Shown: one piece after another, positions 7,627 through 16,111 of the stretch
How the letters are laid out: the number at the start of each line of letters is the position of its first letter
How positions within the stretch are numbered: the first letter of the stretch is position 1
Source of the DNA: Shewanella waksmanii ATCC BAA-643
GTDB taxonomy: Bacteria > Pseudomonadota > Gammaproteobacteria > Enterobacterales > Shewanellaceae
Direction of reading: 5' to 3'
DNA: 41,917 nt
Assembly: GCF_000518805.1 (NCBI RefSeq)
Contig: NZ_JAEH01000048.1
Coordinates: forward strand, 1 to 41,917
Notes under the pieces: generated by a model
The model's input: only the letters and a program-made list of their open reading frames with translations
Told to the model about the DNA's origin: nothing
Database searches by the model: none
Translations under genes and position numbers: made by a program

Positions 7627-8877
7627 TTAGGCGCGTAAATCGACTTGATTTGAGGTTGATTGCTCAGTGGTTTCTGTTGTGCTTGCTGTATCGATTAACG
7701 AGCTGCTAGCAATTGAATGTTGTTCTGTTTGTTGCTGCTCGGAGTGTGATTCACCATGACTAATATCGACATTGACTTGGCCACCATGATCATTGGCAAG
7801 CTCGCTTCTCAGTCGATCGAGCCCCATGAGTAACGAGTCGCGAACGGCGGCATTGGCAGCGTGCATCTGAATGTGTAGCCGATCGCCATCGAGGCGGATA
7901 TTAAGCTCAACTTTTCCCAGCGATGGCGGATCTAGCCGCAACTCTGCGGTTTTTATTTGCTGATCAATTTGGAAGCGTAGTTGCTCGCGCAATGGCGTGA
8001 GCAATTGTTGTGCTTGTTGCAATTGTGGCGCGGCGGTGGCAATGGTTACCGGCCCCCATTGGCTTACAGGCGCTGCCTGTGTGGGTTTGCTGGCAACGTT
8101 ATTCAACACTTCAGGGATGGTAGGGGAAACGGTGAGATCTTGACGTGCCATTGACCCCGTAGGATCTGAAAGCATCTGACCAAAGTTGTTGACGATAGGC
8201 CCTTGGCCGTTAACTGCTGCCGATTTGGGCGCTAGGTTTTGCGACGTGGCTAGATTACTTTGCTCGGTAGAGTTGAGACTTTGGTTGCTCAAGTGGCTCA
8301 AGTTGCTCAAGTTGCTTTGTTGAGCCTGATTCGACGGCGCTGGAGAGGTGGCGATAGTGGCAAGTGTAGGAGCGTTACCGGCTATCGATTGATGCGGGTT
8401 AGAGTGACGGCCATAAGCCTGAGTTAAAGGCTCAGGCATGTTGGTGAGTGATTGCCCCTTAAGGTGCAAATTCGTCTCAATATTAGTCCGTGCTACAGCC
8501 AAGTCAGAGTTTAAATACGTGTTTGTCGTGCTTGAACCAATGTTGGTGGGACTGACATCTTGGCGGTTGAATATGGTCTTGCCCGCATCGAGAATTTGGG
8601 TCTTGCTATTAACAAGTTGTTCGACTTGTGCCGATAGTTGCGGTTGTCGATCGGTAAAATGCAAAGAGGTTAGCTGTGATGCATTGGTGGTGACGTCCAA
8701 ACGATCGATGGTTGATAAGTTTTGCTCAGTGTCTTCTGGGAGTTGACTCGGCAGCATTAATACCGGATCTGCAAACAGTTCAGTGAAGCTCTCAGCGCTT
8801 TGTTCACCCTGGCCATCGAGAATTGATTGATCACTTTCGAGTGACTTTTCAAGGTTTGAAGTCAGATTAATCATCAT
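7627..8877 (-). CDS. lafE: Hook-length control protein LafE (FliK)
   Basis: About 416 residues. The long N-terminal and middle part is rich in Gln, Ser, Asn and Thr, as expected of the molecular ruler. The C-terminal domain (about 290-380) contains the FliK core LRLDPPSLGKVELNIRLDGD and is the part that signals FlhB to switch export specificity. A short internal repeat of Ser-Asn-Leu and Ser-His-Leu (SNLSNLSHLSNQSLN, coding 8270-8317) lies in the ruler region. The start is uncertain: ATG 8877, ATG 8874 or GTG 8889. All overlap the 3' end of lafD, so translation is coupled. Confidence 0.9.
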   Translation of the reverse strand: MMINLTSNLEKSLESDQSILDGQGEQSAESFTELFADPVLMLPSQLPEDTEQNLSTIDRLDVTTNASQLTSLHFTDRQPQLSAQVEQLVNSKTQILDAGKTIFNRQDVSPTNIGSSTTNTYLNSDLAVARTNIETNLHLKGQSLTNMPEPLTQAYGRHSNPHQSIAGNAPTLATIATSPAPSNQAQQSNLSNLSHLSNQSLNSTEQSNLATSQNLAPKSAAVNGQGPIVNNFGQMLSDPTGSMARQDLTVSPTIPEVLNNVASKPTQAAPVSQWGPVTIATAAPQLQQAQQLLTPLREQLRFQIDQQIKTAELRLDPPSLGKVELNIRLDGDRLHIQMHAANAAVRDSLLMGLDRLRSELANDHGGQVNVDISHGESHSEQQQTEQHSIASSSLIDTASTTETTEQSTSNQVDLRA

Positions 8878-9193
8878 GTTGTTCACCACTCAAGCTGGTC
8901 AGCTGATAGGCGGCTAGTCCTTCTTGTTGCTGTTTAAACTGATCGATTTCACGGGCTAGCTGCATCTTAGCTTGCTGTAATTGCTGCAAGATGTTGGCAT
9001 GGGTTTTTGCTAACGCCTGCCGTGCTATCAGTTGTGAACGGGTGGTGGGTTTGCCCGCTTGCTTCAGCGTTTGGATCATGCGGTCATTGACTAACACCAC
9101 ACGATCCCAATCTTTTTGCTGTGCGTATTTGTTAAGTGCTGTTTCAAATTGCTGCCATCGTTCAATTGAGATTGGCCCAGCCTGCTCTGACAT
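8867..9193 (-). CDS. lafD: Flagellar export chaperone LafD (FliT-like)
   Basis: 108 residues, almost entirely helical and rich in Gln and Lys, with the size and position expected of FliT, the chaperone of the filament cap protein FliD. Sequence similarity in this family is weak, so the call leans on gene order (fliD-fliS-fliT-fliK). ATG 9193 has AAGGT upstream. It overlaps the end of lafC by 32 nt and the start of lafE by about 11 nt. Confidence 0.75.
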   Translation of the reverse strand: MSEQAGPISIERWQQFETALNKYAQQKDWDRVVLVNDRMIQTLKQAGKPTTRSQLIARQALAKTHANILQQLQQAKMQLAREIDQFKQQQEGLAAYQLTSLSGEQHDD

Positions 9194-9542
9194 CGCTTAT
9201 TACCTTAATAATGGGAGTAAGTGCTTGAGGGTTGTTTTCTACACTTGCTGTGACTAGCTGCCGGCTGCAGTAGTCATAGAGCTTATTGAGGCTGGCGGCG
9301 ACTTCACCGCCATTGTCTAGATCCAACATCGAATCTAGGCCATGAACTATGTTGAGACATTTGTTGATGCTGCCGCCTTTTTGTTCGAAGCTGCGGCGCT
9401 GCATAAAGCCGCTGGTTCTTTCCAGTTCGTCGAGCAAACCATCAAGCAGCATGCGCACCATCTCATGGGGATTGGCCGCAGCCGCACGAGCGTCGATGGT
9501 GGTATGCCGATAGGCGCTAAAGGGATCATTTTCGTTCAACAT
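9162..9542 (-). CDS. lafC: Flagellin export chaperone LafC (FliS)
   Basis: 126 residues, usual for FliS. The N-terminal AYRHTTIDARAAAANPHEMVRMLLDG is the classic FliS signature (binding surface for the flagellin C-terminus), followed by helices with INKCLNIVHGLDSMLD and LYDYCSRQL. It keeps LafA unfolded in the cytoplasm until export. ATG 9542 has AAGGAT 9 nt upstream; 14 nt after lafB. Confidence 0.95.
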   Translation of the reverse strand: MLNENDPFSAYRHTTIDARAAAANPHEMVRMLLDGLLDELERTSGFMQRRSFEQKGGSINKCLNIVHGLDSMLDLDNGGEVAASLNKLYDYCSRQLVTASVENNPQALTPIIKVISDVRAGWANLN

Positions 9543-9556
9543 AGTGATCGGTATCC

Positions 9557-10912
9557 TTAGTAAAACAGCCCGCTAGCGGAGTTCATCTTCATGATGTTGG
9601 CCTCCATTGCGGTAAACTGGGTGAGATAAATTTGATAGCGTTGCTGCATGTGATAATCGTGACGATCCATATTGTCTTCGACACGTGAGACCTGAGAATC
9701 TAAGTTGTCTTGCTTAAGATCTAAGTAGCCATTGCTCTTGGTAAACGGGTCGATGACATCACCAATACGGTCTACATAACCGCCGTCGTCGACAAACATG
9801 GCTTTAACCGCATTAGGATCGCTTTTGAGGGCATCGGTGAGCTTATCTTCATCGACGGTAAGTTTGCCATCGCGGCTCATTTCGATACCGACGTCAGATA
9901 AACGCATGCCATTGGGTGATGGCTCAAATATCATTTGTCGCATGCTATTTTGCAGCATACGTATACTGGCATCGCCCTTTAGAACCCCAAGCTGGTCTTC
10001 ACCAATACTGGTGTTACTGTCTTCATCATCATCATCTTCGTCGTCTTTGTCTTTATCAATGTCATCAGCCACTTCGCTACCCATAGAGCGGGTTAGCTTG
10101 TTGATTTGATCCATCAATTCATTAAAAGCATCAACAAAGTCTGTGACAGCGGTTTGACTGGCTTCAAAGTCAGTACCTATGGTGATAGTGGTGCTTTGGC
10201 CGCTTTCGTGTGTCTTGTTTAGGTCGATATTGACTCCATCAATCACGTTTTCTAGGTAGTTGCTGCTACTTTGAATATCAACGCCATTGAGATTGATGAG
10301 TGCGTCTTGGGCCGCTCGACGTTCGGTCATGCCGATATCATTGCCATCATGCTGAATCGTGATTTGACTATTTGCGCCACTCTCCTTAGAGGTCAGCATA
10401 AACTCAACGTTTCCGCCGGTGCGCATCAGCGAAGCTTGCACGCCTGGGTTGTCAGGATGGTCGTTAATATAGTCGCGTAGTTGAGTGATGGTCATTGAAC
10501 CGTCAGCATTAATTGCCCCCATATCAAGGGTGAGCGTTTCGCCGCCGACTTCTAAACTAAGGTTGCCAGATGTAGGCAGGCCGGTTGCATCTTCACTGGC
10601 AAAAGATTTAGACAATTGGTGTGCTTGTGCCAGTTGCTGGATATAGAGGTCATACTGGCCTTCTGGCGCATCAGGGCTAACAGTTACCGATGCATTGTCA
10701 TCACTTACTGAGACTGTCTTTTCATCAAATCCATCGCCATCAATGCGTTCAAGCTTGCTGGTCATGCTGTTGAGGCTTTTCTCTAAGATCTCATAAGCGC
10801 TGAGCTGGGCTTCGTAGCGATTCATCTGTGTTTTATATAGCTGATCTTTGCCCATACGCTCGGCCATGATGAGCTGTTCGGCAAACTGGGCGGCGCTAAT
10901 ACCTGAAATCAT
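9557..10912 (-). CDS. lafB: Filament cap protein LafB (FliD)
   Basis: 451 residues from the ATG at 10912, chosen because GGAGGAG lies 5 nt before it and a sigma-54 promoter ends just upstream. The longer open frame (to 11026) would read through that promoter. N-terminal coiled region (MISGISAAQFAEQLI...), central D2/D3 domains, and a C-terminal coiled coil ending NIMKMNSASGLFY, as in FliD. It caps the growing filament and folds flagellin. Residues 283-299 form a strongly acidic run (17 residues, 12 of them Asp or Glu) coded by GAT/GAC/GAA repeats, unusual in FliD. First gene of the operon that runs to lafU. Confidence 0.93.
   Translation of the reverse strand: MISGISAAQFAEQLIMAERMGKDQLYKTQMNRYEAQLSAYEILEKSLNSMTSKLERIDGDGFDEKTVSVSDDNASVTVSPDAPEGQYDLYIQQLAQAHQLSKSFASEDATGLPTSGNLSLEVGGETLTLDMGAINADGSMTITQLRDYINDHPDNPGVQASLMRTGGNVEFMLTSKESGANSQITIQHDGNDIGMTERRAAQDALINLNGVDIQSSSNYLENVIDGVNIDLNKTHESGQSTTITIGTDFEASQTAVTDFVDAFNELMDQINKLTRSMGSEVADDIDKDKDDEDDDDEDSNTSIGEDQLGVLKGDASIRMLQNSMRQMIFEPSPNGMRLSDVGIEMSRDGKLTVDEDKLTDALKSDPNAVKAMFVDDGGYVDRIGDVIDPFTKSNGYLDLKQDNLDSQVSRVEDNMDRHDYHMQQRYQIYLTQFTAMEANIMKMNSASGLFY
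10016..10066 (-). repeat. Low-complexity Asp/Glu codon run inside lafB
   Basis: Read on the minus strand, this is a near-triplet repeat of GAT, GAC, GAA and AAA codons that gives an acidic patch. Such runs expand or shrink easily by slippage, so length may vary between strains. Confidence 0.7.
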
Positions 10913-10937
10913 TTTATCTCCTCCATACTTGGGGCTA

Positions 10938-10955
10938 TTGCAAACTCTGTGCCAA
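10938..10955 (-). promoter_or_regulatory. Sigma-54 promoter of the lafB operon
   Basis: Minus strand reads TTGGCACAGAGTTTGCAA. This matches the sigma-54 consensus TGGCAC-N5-TTGCA with no mismatch: GG at 10953-10952, GC at 10941-10940, ten bases between. Transcription would start near 10929, giving a short leader that contains the GGAGGAG ribosome site and the ATG at 10912. The expected activator is LafK (29506-30813). The rest of 10913-11155 shows nothing else I can name. Confidence 0.85.
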
Positions 10956-11155
10956 TTGCTAAGTGTCTGTTTATTAATGACTAACGGTAAAACCCTGGCC
11001 GGATAATTTCCGCTATTTACTCGCAACGGGAATGTAATTTTCCGCTTTAACTCACTGAGCAGAATGCGTTTGTAGTTACTCTAGGTAAGGCGACTTGATT
11101 GGCTGACTGCTTAAGCGTGTGGGTGAGTAAATATTGAAAAAGCGACGATAGACAT

Positions 11156-11181
11156 AAAAAAAGGGAGCATTAAATGCTCCC
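11156..11181 (-). terminator. Rho-independent terminator of lafA
   Basis: On the minus strand GGGAGCAT-TTA-ATGCTCCC is followed by seven T. It lies about 36 nt after the lafA stop and isolates the flagellin transcript from the lafB operon. Confidence 0.92.
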
Positions 11182-11217
11182 TCAAATTGGTTTGGGTAAA
11201 CCACTCGCAATGGGGGC

Positions 11218-12021
11218 TTACAGTAGGCCCATAACCAAACCAGTATTTTGGTTGGCTGAAGAAAGAATGCTGGTACCGGCTTGAACTAGCAGCTGGTTCT
11301 TAGTCATGTTAGCCGTTTCAACAGCAAAATCAGCATCCATAATACGACCTTCAGCTGTTTTGGTGTTTTCAGTCACGTTGGCAAGGTTTGAAGCTGTGTG
11401 GCCTAAACGGTTGATGTTGGCACCAAGATCAGAACGTGCAGCACCGACGTTATCAATGAAAGTATCAATTGCAGTGATTGCCGCTGTTGCGCCGCCCGCT
11501 GCAGAAATATCGTCTGTCACACCCGCTAGACCTGCTGAGGCTACTTGAACATCAAGTGTTTCATTGATGCCTGCACCGATTTGGAAAGTTACGCCTGTAT
11601 CCAGTGAAGCGAATAGGTTATTACCGGCATAAGTTGTTTCACCCACAATACGGTCAACTTCTGCAGTTAGCTGAGTGAATTCAGCTTGAAGTGCATCTAG
11701 ATCTTGTTGTGAGTTCACGCCGTTAGCTGCTTGCGTAGCAAGTTCTTTTTGACGGTTAGCGATAGTGTTTAGCTCATCAAGTGCACCATCAGCTGTTTGC
11801 AGCATTGATGTTGCATCTGAAATGTTGCGGTTAGCGGTTTCCATGCCAACAACGTTTGCGCTAAGGCGTGAAGCAATTTGCAGGCCTGCCGCATCGTCAG
11901 CAGCACTATTGATACGAAGGCCAGTAGATAGACGCTCCATAGAGGTAGTAAGTAAGCTGTTGTTTTTGCCTACTGCGTTTTGAGCAACTAAAGAGGCGTA
12001 ATTAGTATGAACTGATAACAT
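11218..12021 (-). CDS. lafA: Lateral flagellin LafA
   Basis: 267 residues, a compact flagellin with the D0/D1 ends only and a short middle. The N-terminal signature has NSLLTTSMERLSTGLRINSA and DDAAGLQIASRL. The C-terminal one has GANINRLGHTASNLANVTENT, then AEGRIMDADFAVETANMTKNQLLVQAGTSILSSANQ. It polymerises into the filament. ATG 12021 has GGAG 8 nt upstream. Expected to depend on LafS, though I could not find a clean sigma-28 promoter in 12022-12251. The leader carries two interleaved inverted repeats (see findings). Own terminator downstream. Only one flagellin gene is present in this cluster. Confidence 0.96.
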   Translation of the reverse strand: MLSVHTNYASLVAQNAVGKNNSLLTTSMERLSTGLRINSAADDAAGLQIASRLSANVVGMETANRNISDATSMLQTADGALDELNTIANRQKELATQAANGVNSQQDLDALQAEFTQLTAEVDRIVGETTYAGNNLFASLDTGVTFQIGAGINETLDVQVASAGLAGVTDDISAAGGATAAITAIDTFIDNVGAARSDLGANINRLGHTASNLANVTENTKTAEGRIMDADFAVETANMTKNQLLVQAGTSILSSANQNTGLVMGLL

Positions 12022-12023
12022 GG

Positions 12024-12102
12024 CTGTTTCTCCAAGTGTGATTATGGCTATTTAACGTCAACTCATAGGAGAAACAGACTCTCGATAAGTCAACGTTAAA
12101 TA
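12024..12102 (-). promoter_or_regulatory. lafA leader with two interleaved inverted repeats
   Basis: Repeat A: 12093-12102 pairs with 12049-12058 (ACGTTAAATA with TATTTAACGT, 10 bp, perfect). Repeat B: 12068-12077 pairs with 12024-12033 (GGAGAAACAG with CTGTTTCTCC, 10 bp, perfect). On the lafA message the order is A, B, A', B', and B' contains the GGAG ribosome binding site. If transcribed, helix B would hide that site. The two helices could form together as a pseudoknot or compete. If transcription starts downstream of 12068, they are DNA repeats instead. Confidence 0.6.
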
Positions 12103-12251
12103 ATCTGTTGTCTCTCATAATTGATAAAACGACACTGGAAAACGAAACTGAATTGTAAAGATGAAAAATATTAAAATAATTATTAAATAACTGATTTTTA
12201 AGTTAATAGTTGTTCGTTTTATTCGGTGCTTAAGGCGTGGGAAGGCGGTTG

Positions 12252-13286
12252 TTAGCTTTTTAATAGTGCACTGACGTGAGAGCGAGACACATTGGCTTGG
12301 GCCATCATAGAGGTCACTTGCAGCGAAAACGGCGTTGATTGCATTAGACCATGGAGCTGTTCTAGGGTTTGTTCGACGTTGACATTATGGCTTTGGCTGC
12401 GGTTAATTTTATGCAATTGTTGCTGCATTTTCTGTTTGGCTTCGCGAATTTCGCCCAGTTGCTGATCGACTTTAAACAGCGATTTACTGATCTTGGCAAT
12501 CGCTTGTTTTAGCTCTTCATTGCTGCCAAGTTGCCATTCGCGAGGATCTTGCCAGCTCAGCTGTTCCTGTAACTTTATGGTACGAGGTTCTCCGGCAGGC
12601 AAGCGTTGCCCTTGGCCGGTCATCAATAATCCCTGTTGCAGTTGCTGCCAGTGTTCGCTATCGCTAGCAAAGCGCGTACCTGCAGCGGTTGCCATCACCT
12701 CTATTCCCAATGGCGCTAACCCTTTGGCCAGTTGGTTTTGCAAGCTGCGACTGTCGCTATTACCCGGTAACAAAATAGTGGTTGATTCACCGTTGGCTTG
12801 TACTTGAATCTGCTCATCACGTGATTTGCTGCTGGTTAAATCAATCGAGCGCATGACAAACTGATGCTTAGCCGCAGGGCGTTGCGATGAAACCAAATTA
12901 AGCTGATGATCTAACAAAGGTTTGTCAAAATAGCTGATTTCAAGTTGAGTCAATTGCTGCTGAATATGTTGTGCTTGTTGATTGGCTTGGCTTGCGCGAG
13001 CTGGGTCATTGCTTAAACTGGCTTTGGCCTGTTTGTGTAGCTGCTTGAGCAAGGTTTCAACTTGTTTCAGCCCTTGCTCGGCGACCTGTGCGGCTGAGAC
13101 TTTATGTTGTCCCTGAGTGACACTCGCCCAGCGCTGGTAACTTTCCAGCCGGTGCATAGGTATTGCGGTTTTTTCAGCGGTGGGGTGAGTGTCTGTGGCG
13201 GCGGTTCGCGCTGTCGACGACGCAGCCACTGTTTGGCTACGCTGAGCAATACTGTGAGTATCTACAACACTGTTTACCGTCGACAT
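12252..13286 (-). CDS. lafW: LafW, lateral hook-associated / accessory protein
   Basis: 344 residues. No catalytic motif. The N-terminus is Ser/Thr/Ala-rich, the middle is Gln-rich and the C-terminal part (about 250-330) is a predicted coiled coil (KISKSLFKVDQQLGEIREAK, then KMQQQLHKI). The position directly after flgL and before lafA equals that of lafW in lateral clusters of E. coli and Aeromonas, where it is listed as a hook-associated-like protein. The function is not settled. ATG 13286 has GGAAG 9 nt upstream; 14 nt after flgL, so it is the last gene of the flgB operon. The name rests on gene order and general character, not on a clear motif. Confidence 0.65.
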   Translation of the reverse strand: MSTVNSVVDTHSIAQRSQTVAASSTARTAATDTHPTAEKTAIPMHRLESYQRWASVTQGQHKVSAAQVAEQGLKQVETLLKQLHKQAKASLSNDPARASQANQQAQHIQQQLTQLEISYFDKPLLDHQLNLVSSQRPAAKHQFVMRSIDLTSSKSRDEQIQVQANGESTTILLPGNSDSRSLQNQLAKGLAPLGIEVMATAAGTRFASDSEHWQQLQQGLLMTGQGQRLPAGEPRTIKLQEQLSWQDPREWQLGSNEELKQAIAKISKSLFKVDQQLGEIREAKQKMQQQLHKINRSQSHNVNVEQTLEQLHGLMQSTPFSLQVTSMMAQANVSRSHVSALLKS

Positions 13287-13300
13287 AAATTCGCTTCCAA

Positions 13301-14218
13301 TTATAACTGATTAAATAACGTCAGCTGGCTGACTTGTACAAAGGTTTGTTGGGTCACTTTTAATGTGGTGAGCTTGAGATTAAATTCCGCCGTTGCTTGG
13401 GCATAATCTAATCCTTCTGTATCGCCAATGACCTCTTCATTGAACAGCACCATCTCTTCATGGGATTCTTGAATCAACTGCAGGCTATTTTGCTTACCAC
13501 CTATGTCGGTGATAGCGCCACCCACACTGGCTAAGGTGTCATCCAATGTGGTTAGCATGCCATTAGCGACAGATTCAAATGCTGGGTCGCCCGGTGCGAG
13601 ATTTGGATCGTTTAACGCATCAATAAATGCCTGTGTTTGGTTGAGTATGTCGGTACTGCCATTGCTAAAGATGAAGGCTTCGGCAGTGACGTTGGCTGTC
13701 ATCCATGATGAACCCGAGGTTTGCACTTCACGATGGTTACTATCACCTTGGTAAACGTAGTTACCATTGGCATCTTGACCAATGGGCGCGGTTTTAGTTT
13801 CATTGCCGGAAAACAGGTAGTTACCCGCATCATCTTGGGCGTTGACGCTGCCGACAAATGTTTCAAGTAACTCTTCGAGCTCCATTGCATAAGCGGCCCG
13901 GTCTTCCGGAGACAGGGCGCCGTTATTGGCAGCAATAGTGATCTCTCGCATCCGTTGCTGCACTTCGACCAATGACGACAGGTGGGTTTCTGCGCGGCCA
14001 AAACTGACACTAAGAGAGTCAATATTTTTCAAGTACTGTTCGGTTTCAGCGACGTTGCGTTGGCTAGCAATCACTTTGACCGAGCCGATGGGGTCATCCG
14101 ATGGTCTGAGGATAGATTTACCCGTCGCCATCATTTGATTTAGCCTAGCAATATCCGCCGTGGAATTTTGTAAACTGTTGAGGTTGCTCGCATACAGGTT
14201 TTGAGTACTTACGCGCAT
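13301..14218 (-). CDS. flgL: Hook-filament junction protein FlgL (lateral)
   Basis: 305 residues from ATG 14218 with GAAGG 7 nt upstream. A longer frame to 14254 has no flagellar-like residues before this Met. Begins RVSTQNLYASNLNSLQ, as FlgL does, and contains ARLNQMMATGKSI, RPSDDPIG and a C-terminal coiled region (YAQATAEFNLKLTTLKVTQQ). It joins hook to filament together with FlgK. Ends 14 nt before lafW. Confidence 0.95.
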   Translation of the reverse strand: MRVSTQNLYASNLNSLQNSTADIARLNQMMATGKSILRPSDDPIGSVKVIASQRNVAETEQYLKNIDSLSVSFGRAETHLSSLVEVQQRMREITIAANNGALSPEDRAAYAMELEELLETFVGSVNAQDDAGNYLFSGNETKTAPIGQDANGNYVYQGDSNHREVQTSGSSWMTANVTAEAFIFSNGSTDILNQTQAFIDALNDPNLAPGDPAFESVANGMLTTLDDTLASVGGAITDIGGKQNSLQLIQESHEEMVLFNEEVIGDTEGLDYAQATAEFNLKLTTLKVTQQTFVQVSQLTLFNQL

Positions 14219-14266
14219 AAATTTACCTTCATTACTAACGAGTGGTATGCCCACGAGGGCACAAGG

Positions 14267-15631
14267 CTATATATTTAATATGGTTTGAAATAACTGATCC
14301 GCCGCGGCAATCACTTTGGCATTGGCCTGATACGAGTGCTGATAAACAATCAAGTTAACCGCTTCTTCATCCATGTTGACACCACTGGTACTGGCCCATT
14401 GTGATTGGGCCTCCATCTGTAAAGTCATCGCCGTTTCTTCGCTCATTTGTGCTTGACGTGACGCTGAGCCTAATTGACCGACCATGGCTGCGTAAGCCTC
14501 TCCCATTGACCCTTCAATACCCACAGAGTCAAAGCTAAAGCTCTTATTTGCCAGCTCGATAAGTGCTTTTAAGTTGGTGTTGTCACCGGGAGTACCATCT
14601 TGACCAAAAGCTAACATGTCGGCGCTAAACCCGTCAGTCACTCGCAGGCTACCAGCGGGATTATTAGGGTCAAAGGTGAACAGATCTTGGCTTGGCGTGT
14701 TGCCGTTTAAGTCGGTACCAGCCGCTAGAATGGCATTGAACTCTTCGGCAAAGGTGACCGCCATTTCATCGACAAAGGCTTGTGACTCCAGCAAGCTGTT
14801 ATCGCGATAGTCAATCATCGCGCCTAAACTGCCCCCGGTGGTTTCATCGATGGGAAATTGCGCTTCACCAAATTGCAACGTGACTTGGCTAATGGCCGGG
14901 TTGTTGGGGTTTGGCGTGACGTTAAACTTGGCGCTGGTGGTGCCAGATAGCAGAGGCTGTCCTTGTGCCAATGAGATATTCACCATGCCAGTGCTATCGT
15001 GGGTCACATTGATGTCGACCAATTTAGATAAATCATCAATGGCGGCGTCACGGGCATCAAGCAAACCAGCAGGTATATTATCGCCCGAGCGTTGGATCTC
15101 TTGATTAAACTTGGCGATGGTCTCTAACTGGGTGTTGATCTCTTTAGCTGACGCACCAATTTGGCCTTCAATCTGACTTAGTTGTGAATCTAGGCCTTGG
15201 CTAATTGAATTAAACCGCTGTCCCATGGCTTTAAATTCGCTCAAAATTCCCTGACGGTAAGCGATATCACTGGGTTGCTCCATGGCGGAATTCAATGACG
15301 CAAATAGCTGGTCTAAACCAAATGAAATACTGTTACCTTTAGAGCCAAAAATCTGCTCGACCTGACCAAAATAACTGCTTTGCACTTGGGTAAAGCCCAC
15401 TTTGCTGGTGGTGTTCCACAATTGCGCCACTTCATACTGATCGGATATGCGTCTGACGCCATCGACCTGTACCCCAGCACCGCTGCCATAAATGCCACCG
15501 CCCACTGAACTCATCATGACTTGTTGGCGTGAATAACCGGGTACCATTGCATTGGCAACGTTGTTCGACGTTGAGTTCAAAGCTGCCATACTGGCGTTCA
15601 AGCCAGACATGCCAATGTTAAGCATACTCAT
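14267..15631 (-). CDS. flgK: Hook-filament junction protein FlgK (lateral)
   Basis: 454 residues, shorter than the ~550 of Salmonella FlgK, as expected from a smaller middle domain. N-terminus GMSGLNASMAALNSTSNNVANA and C-terminus VNLIVYQHSYQANAKVIAAA are the typical D0 segments of axial proteins. ATG 15631 with AAGGA 7 nt upstream. Sits between flgJ (30-nt gap) and flgL. Confidence 0.96.
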   Translation of the reverse strand: MSMLNIGMSGLNASMAALNSTSNNVANAMVPGYSRQQVMMSSVGGGIYGSGAGVQVDGVRRISDQYEVAQLWNTTSKVGFTQVQSSYFGQVEQIFGSKGNSISFGLDQLFASLNSAMEQPSDIAYRQGILSEFKAMGQRFNSISQGLDSQLSQIEGQIGASAKEINTQLETIAKFNQEIQRSGDNIPAGLLDARDAAIDDLSKLVDINVTHDSTGMVNISLAQGQPLLSGTTSAKFNVTPNPNNPAISQVTLQFGEAQFPIDETTGGSLGAMIDYRDNSLLESQAFVDEMAVTFAEEFNAILAAGTDLNGNTPSQDLFTFDPNNPAGSLRVTDGFSADMLAFGQDGTPGDNTNLKALIELANKSFSFDSVGIEGSMGEAYAAMVGQLGSASRQAQMSEETAMTLQMEAQSQWASTSGVNMDEEAVNLIVYQHSYQANAKVIAAADQLFQTILNI

Positions 15632-15661
15632 TGTTGGTCCTTTAAAGCCGCAAAGCGGCAG

Positions 15662-16111
15662 TTATTTGTTAGATACTTGATTGAACGTGGGTGCAATCAA
15701 TGCCGGTTGCATCGCTTTGGTCGCAACGCTCTGTGAGGAGATGTCACCATTGGCAGCAGGCATTGTGGCCATTTGATTAGTAGAGGCGACCGGCTCGGGG
15801 CTGGACTTAAGCGCACCAGATAATTGTTTTGTCATCATGTGCGCTAACCCCGTCGATTGCAGTTGGCTAAGACGACCCGCAAGCTCTGCATCATGCCAGT
15901 CCCGATAGAGGCTATCCTTTTGCGGTGACAGCGGGTTATCACTATCCGCCAGTACATCTGAGGCACTGCGCATTTGCTTGAGTACCGTTTGTAAAAACTG
16001 CGCCTCAAATTGTTGGCTGACGACCTGCAATGCACCGTGCTCGCCATTGGCTTTAATTAGCTCATTGGCGTTGAGCTGGCCAATATAGCCGTGGCTATTG
16101 TCGAGTTTCAT
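15662..16111 (-). CDS. flgJ: FlgJ rod-capping protein, N-terminal domain only (lateral)
   Basis: 149 residues, about half of a two-domain FlgJ (~310-330). The rod-binding domain is present (QVVSQQFEAQFLQTVLKQMR, DSLYRDWHDAELAGRL, GLAHMMTKQL). The glucosaminidase domain is absent and the frame ends cleanly, so this is a natural short form and not a truncation. Rod assembly would need a peptidoglycan hydrolase from elsewhere. Its ATG at 16111 overlaps the flgI stop by one base (TAATG). Confidence 0.92.
   Translation of the reverse strand: MKLDNSHGYIGQLNANELIKANGEHGALQVVSQQFEAQFLQTVLKQMRSASDVLADSDNPLSPQKDSLYRDWHDAELAGRLSQLQSTGLAHMMTKQLSGALKSSPEPVASTNQMATMPAANGDISSQSVATKAMQPALIAPTFNQVSNK

Noticed and set aside
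7627..8877. Antisense frame over lafE (for example 8438-8746 on +)
   Set aside because: Shadow of a real gene; no family features.
10913..11026. N-terminal extension of LafB to 11026
   Set aside because: It would read through the sigma-54 promoter, and the ribosome site fits ATG 10912.
12022..12251. Sigma-28 promoter for lafA
   Set aside because: GCACCGAATAA near 12215 and AGCCATAA near 12046 resemble the -10 box, but neither has a TAAA -35 box at the proper distance; left uncalled.
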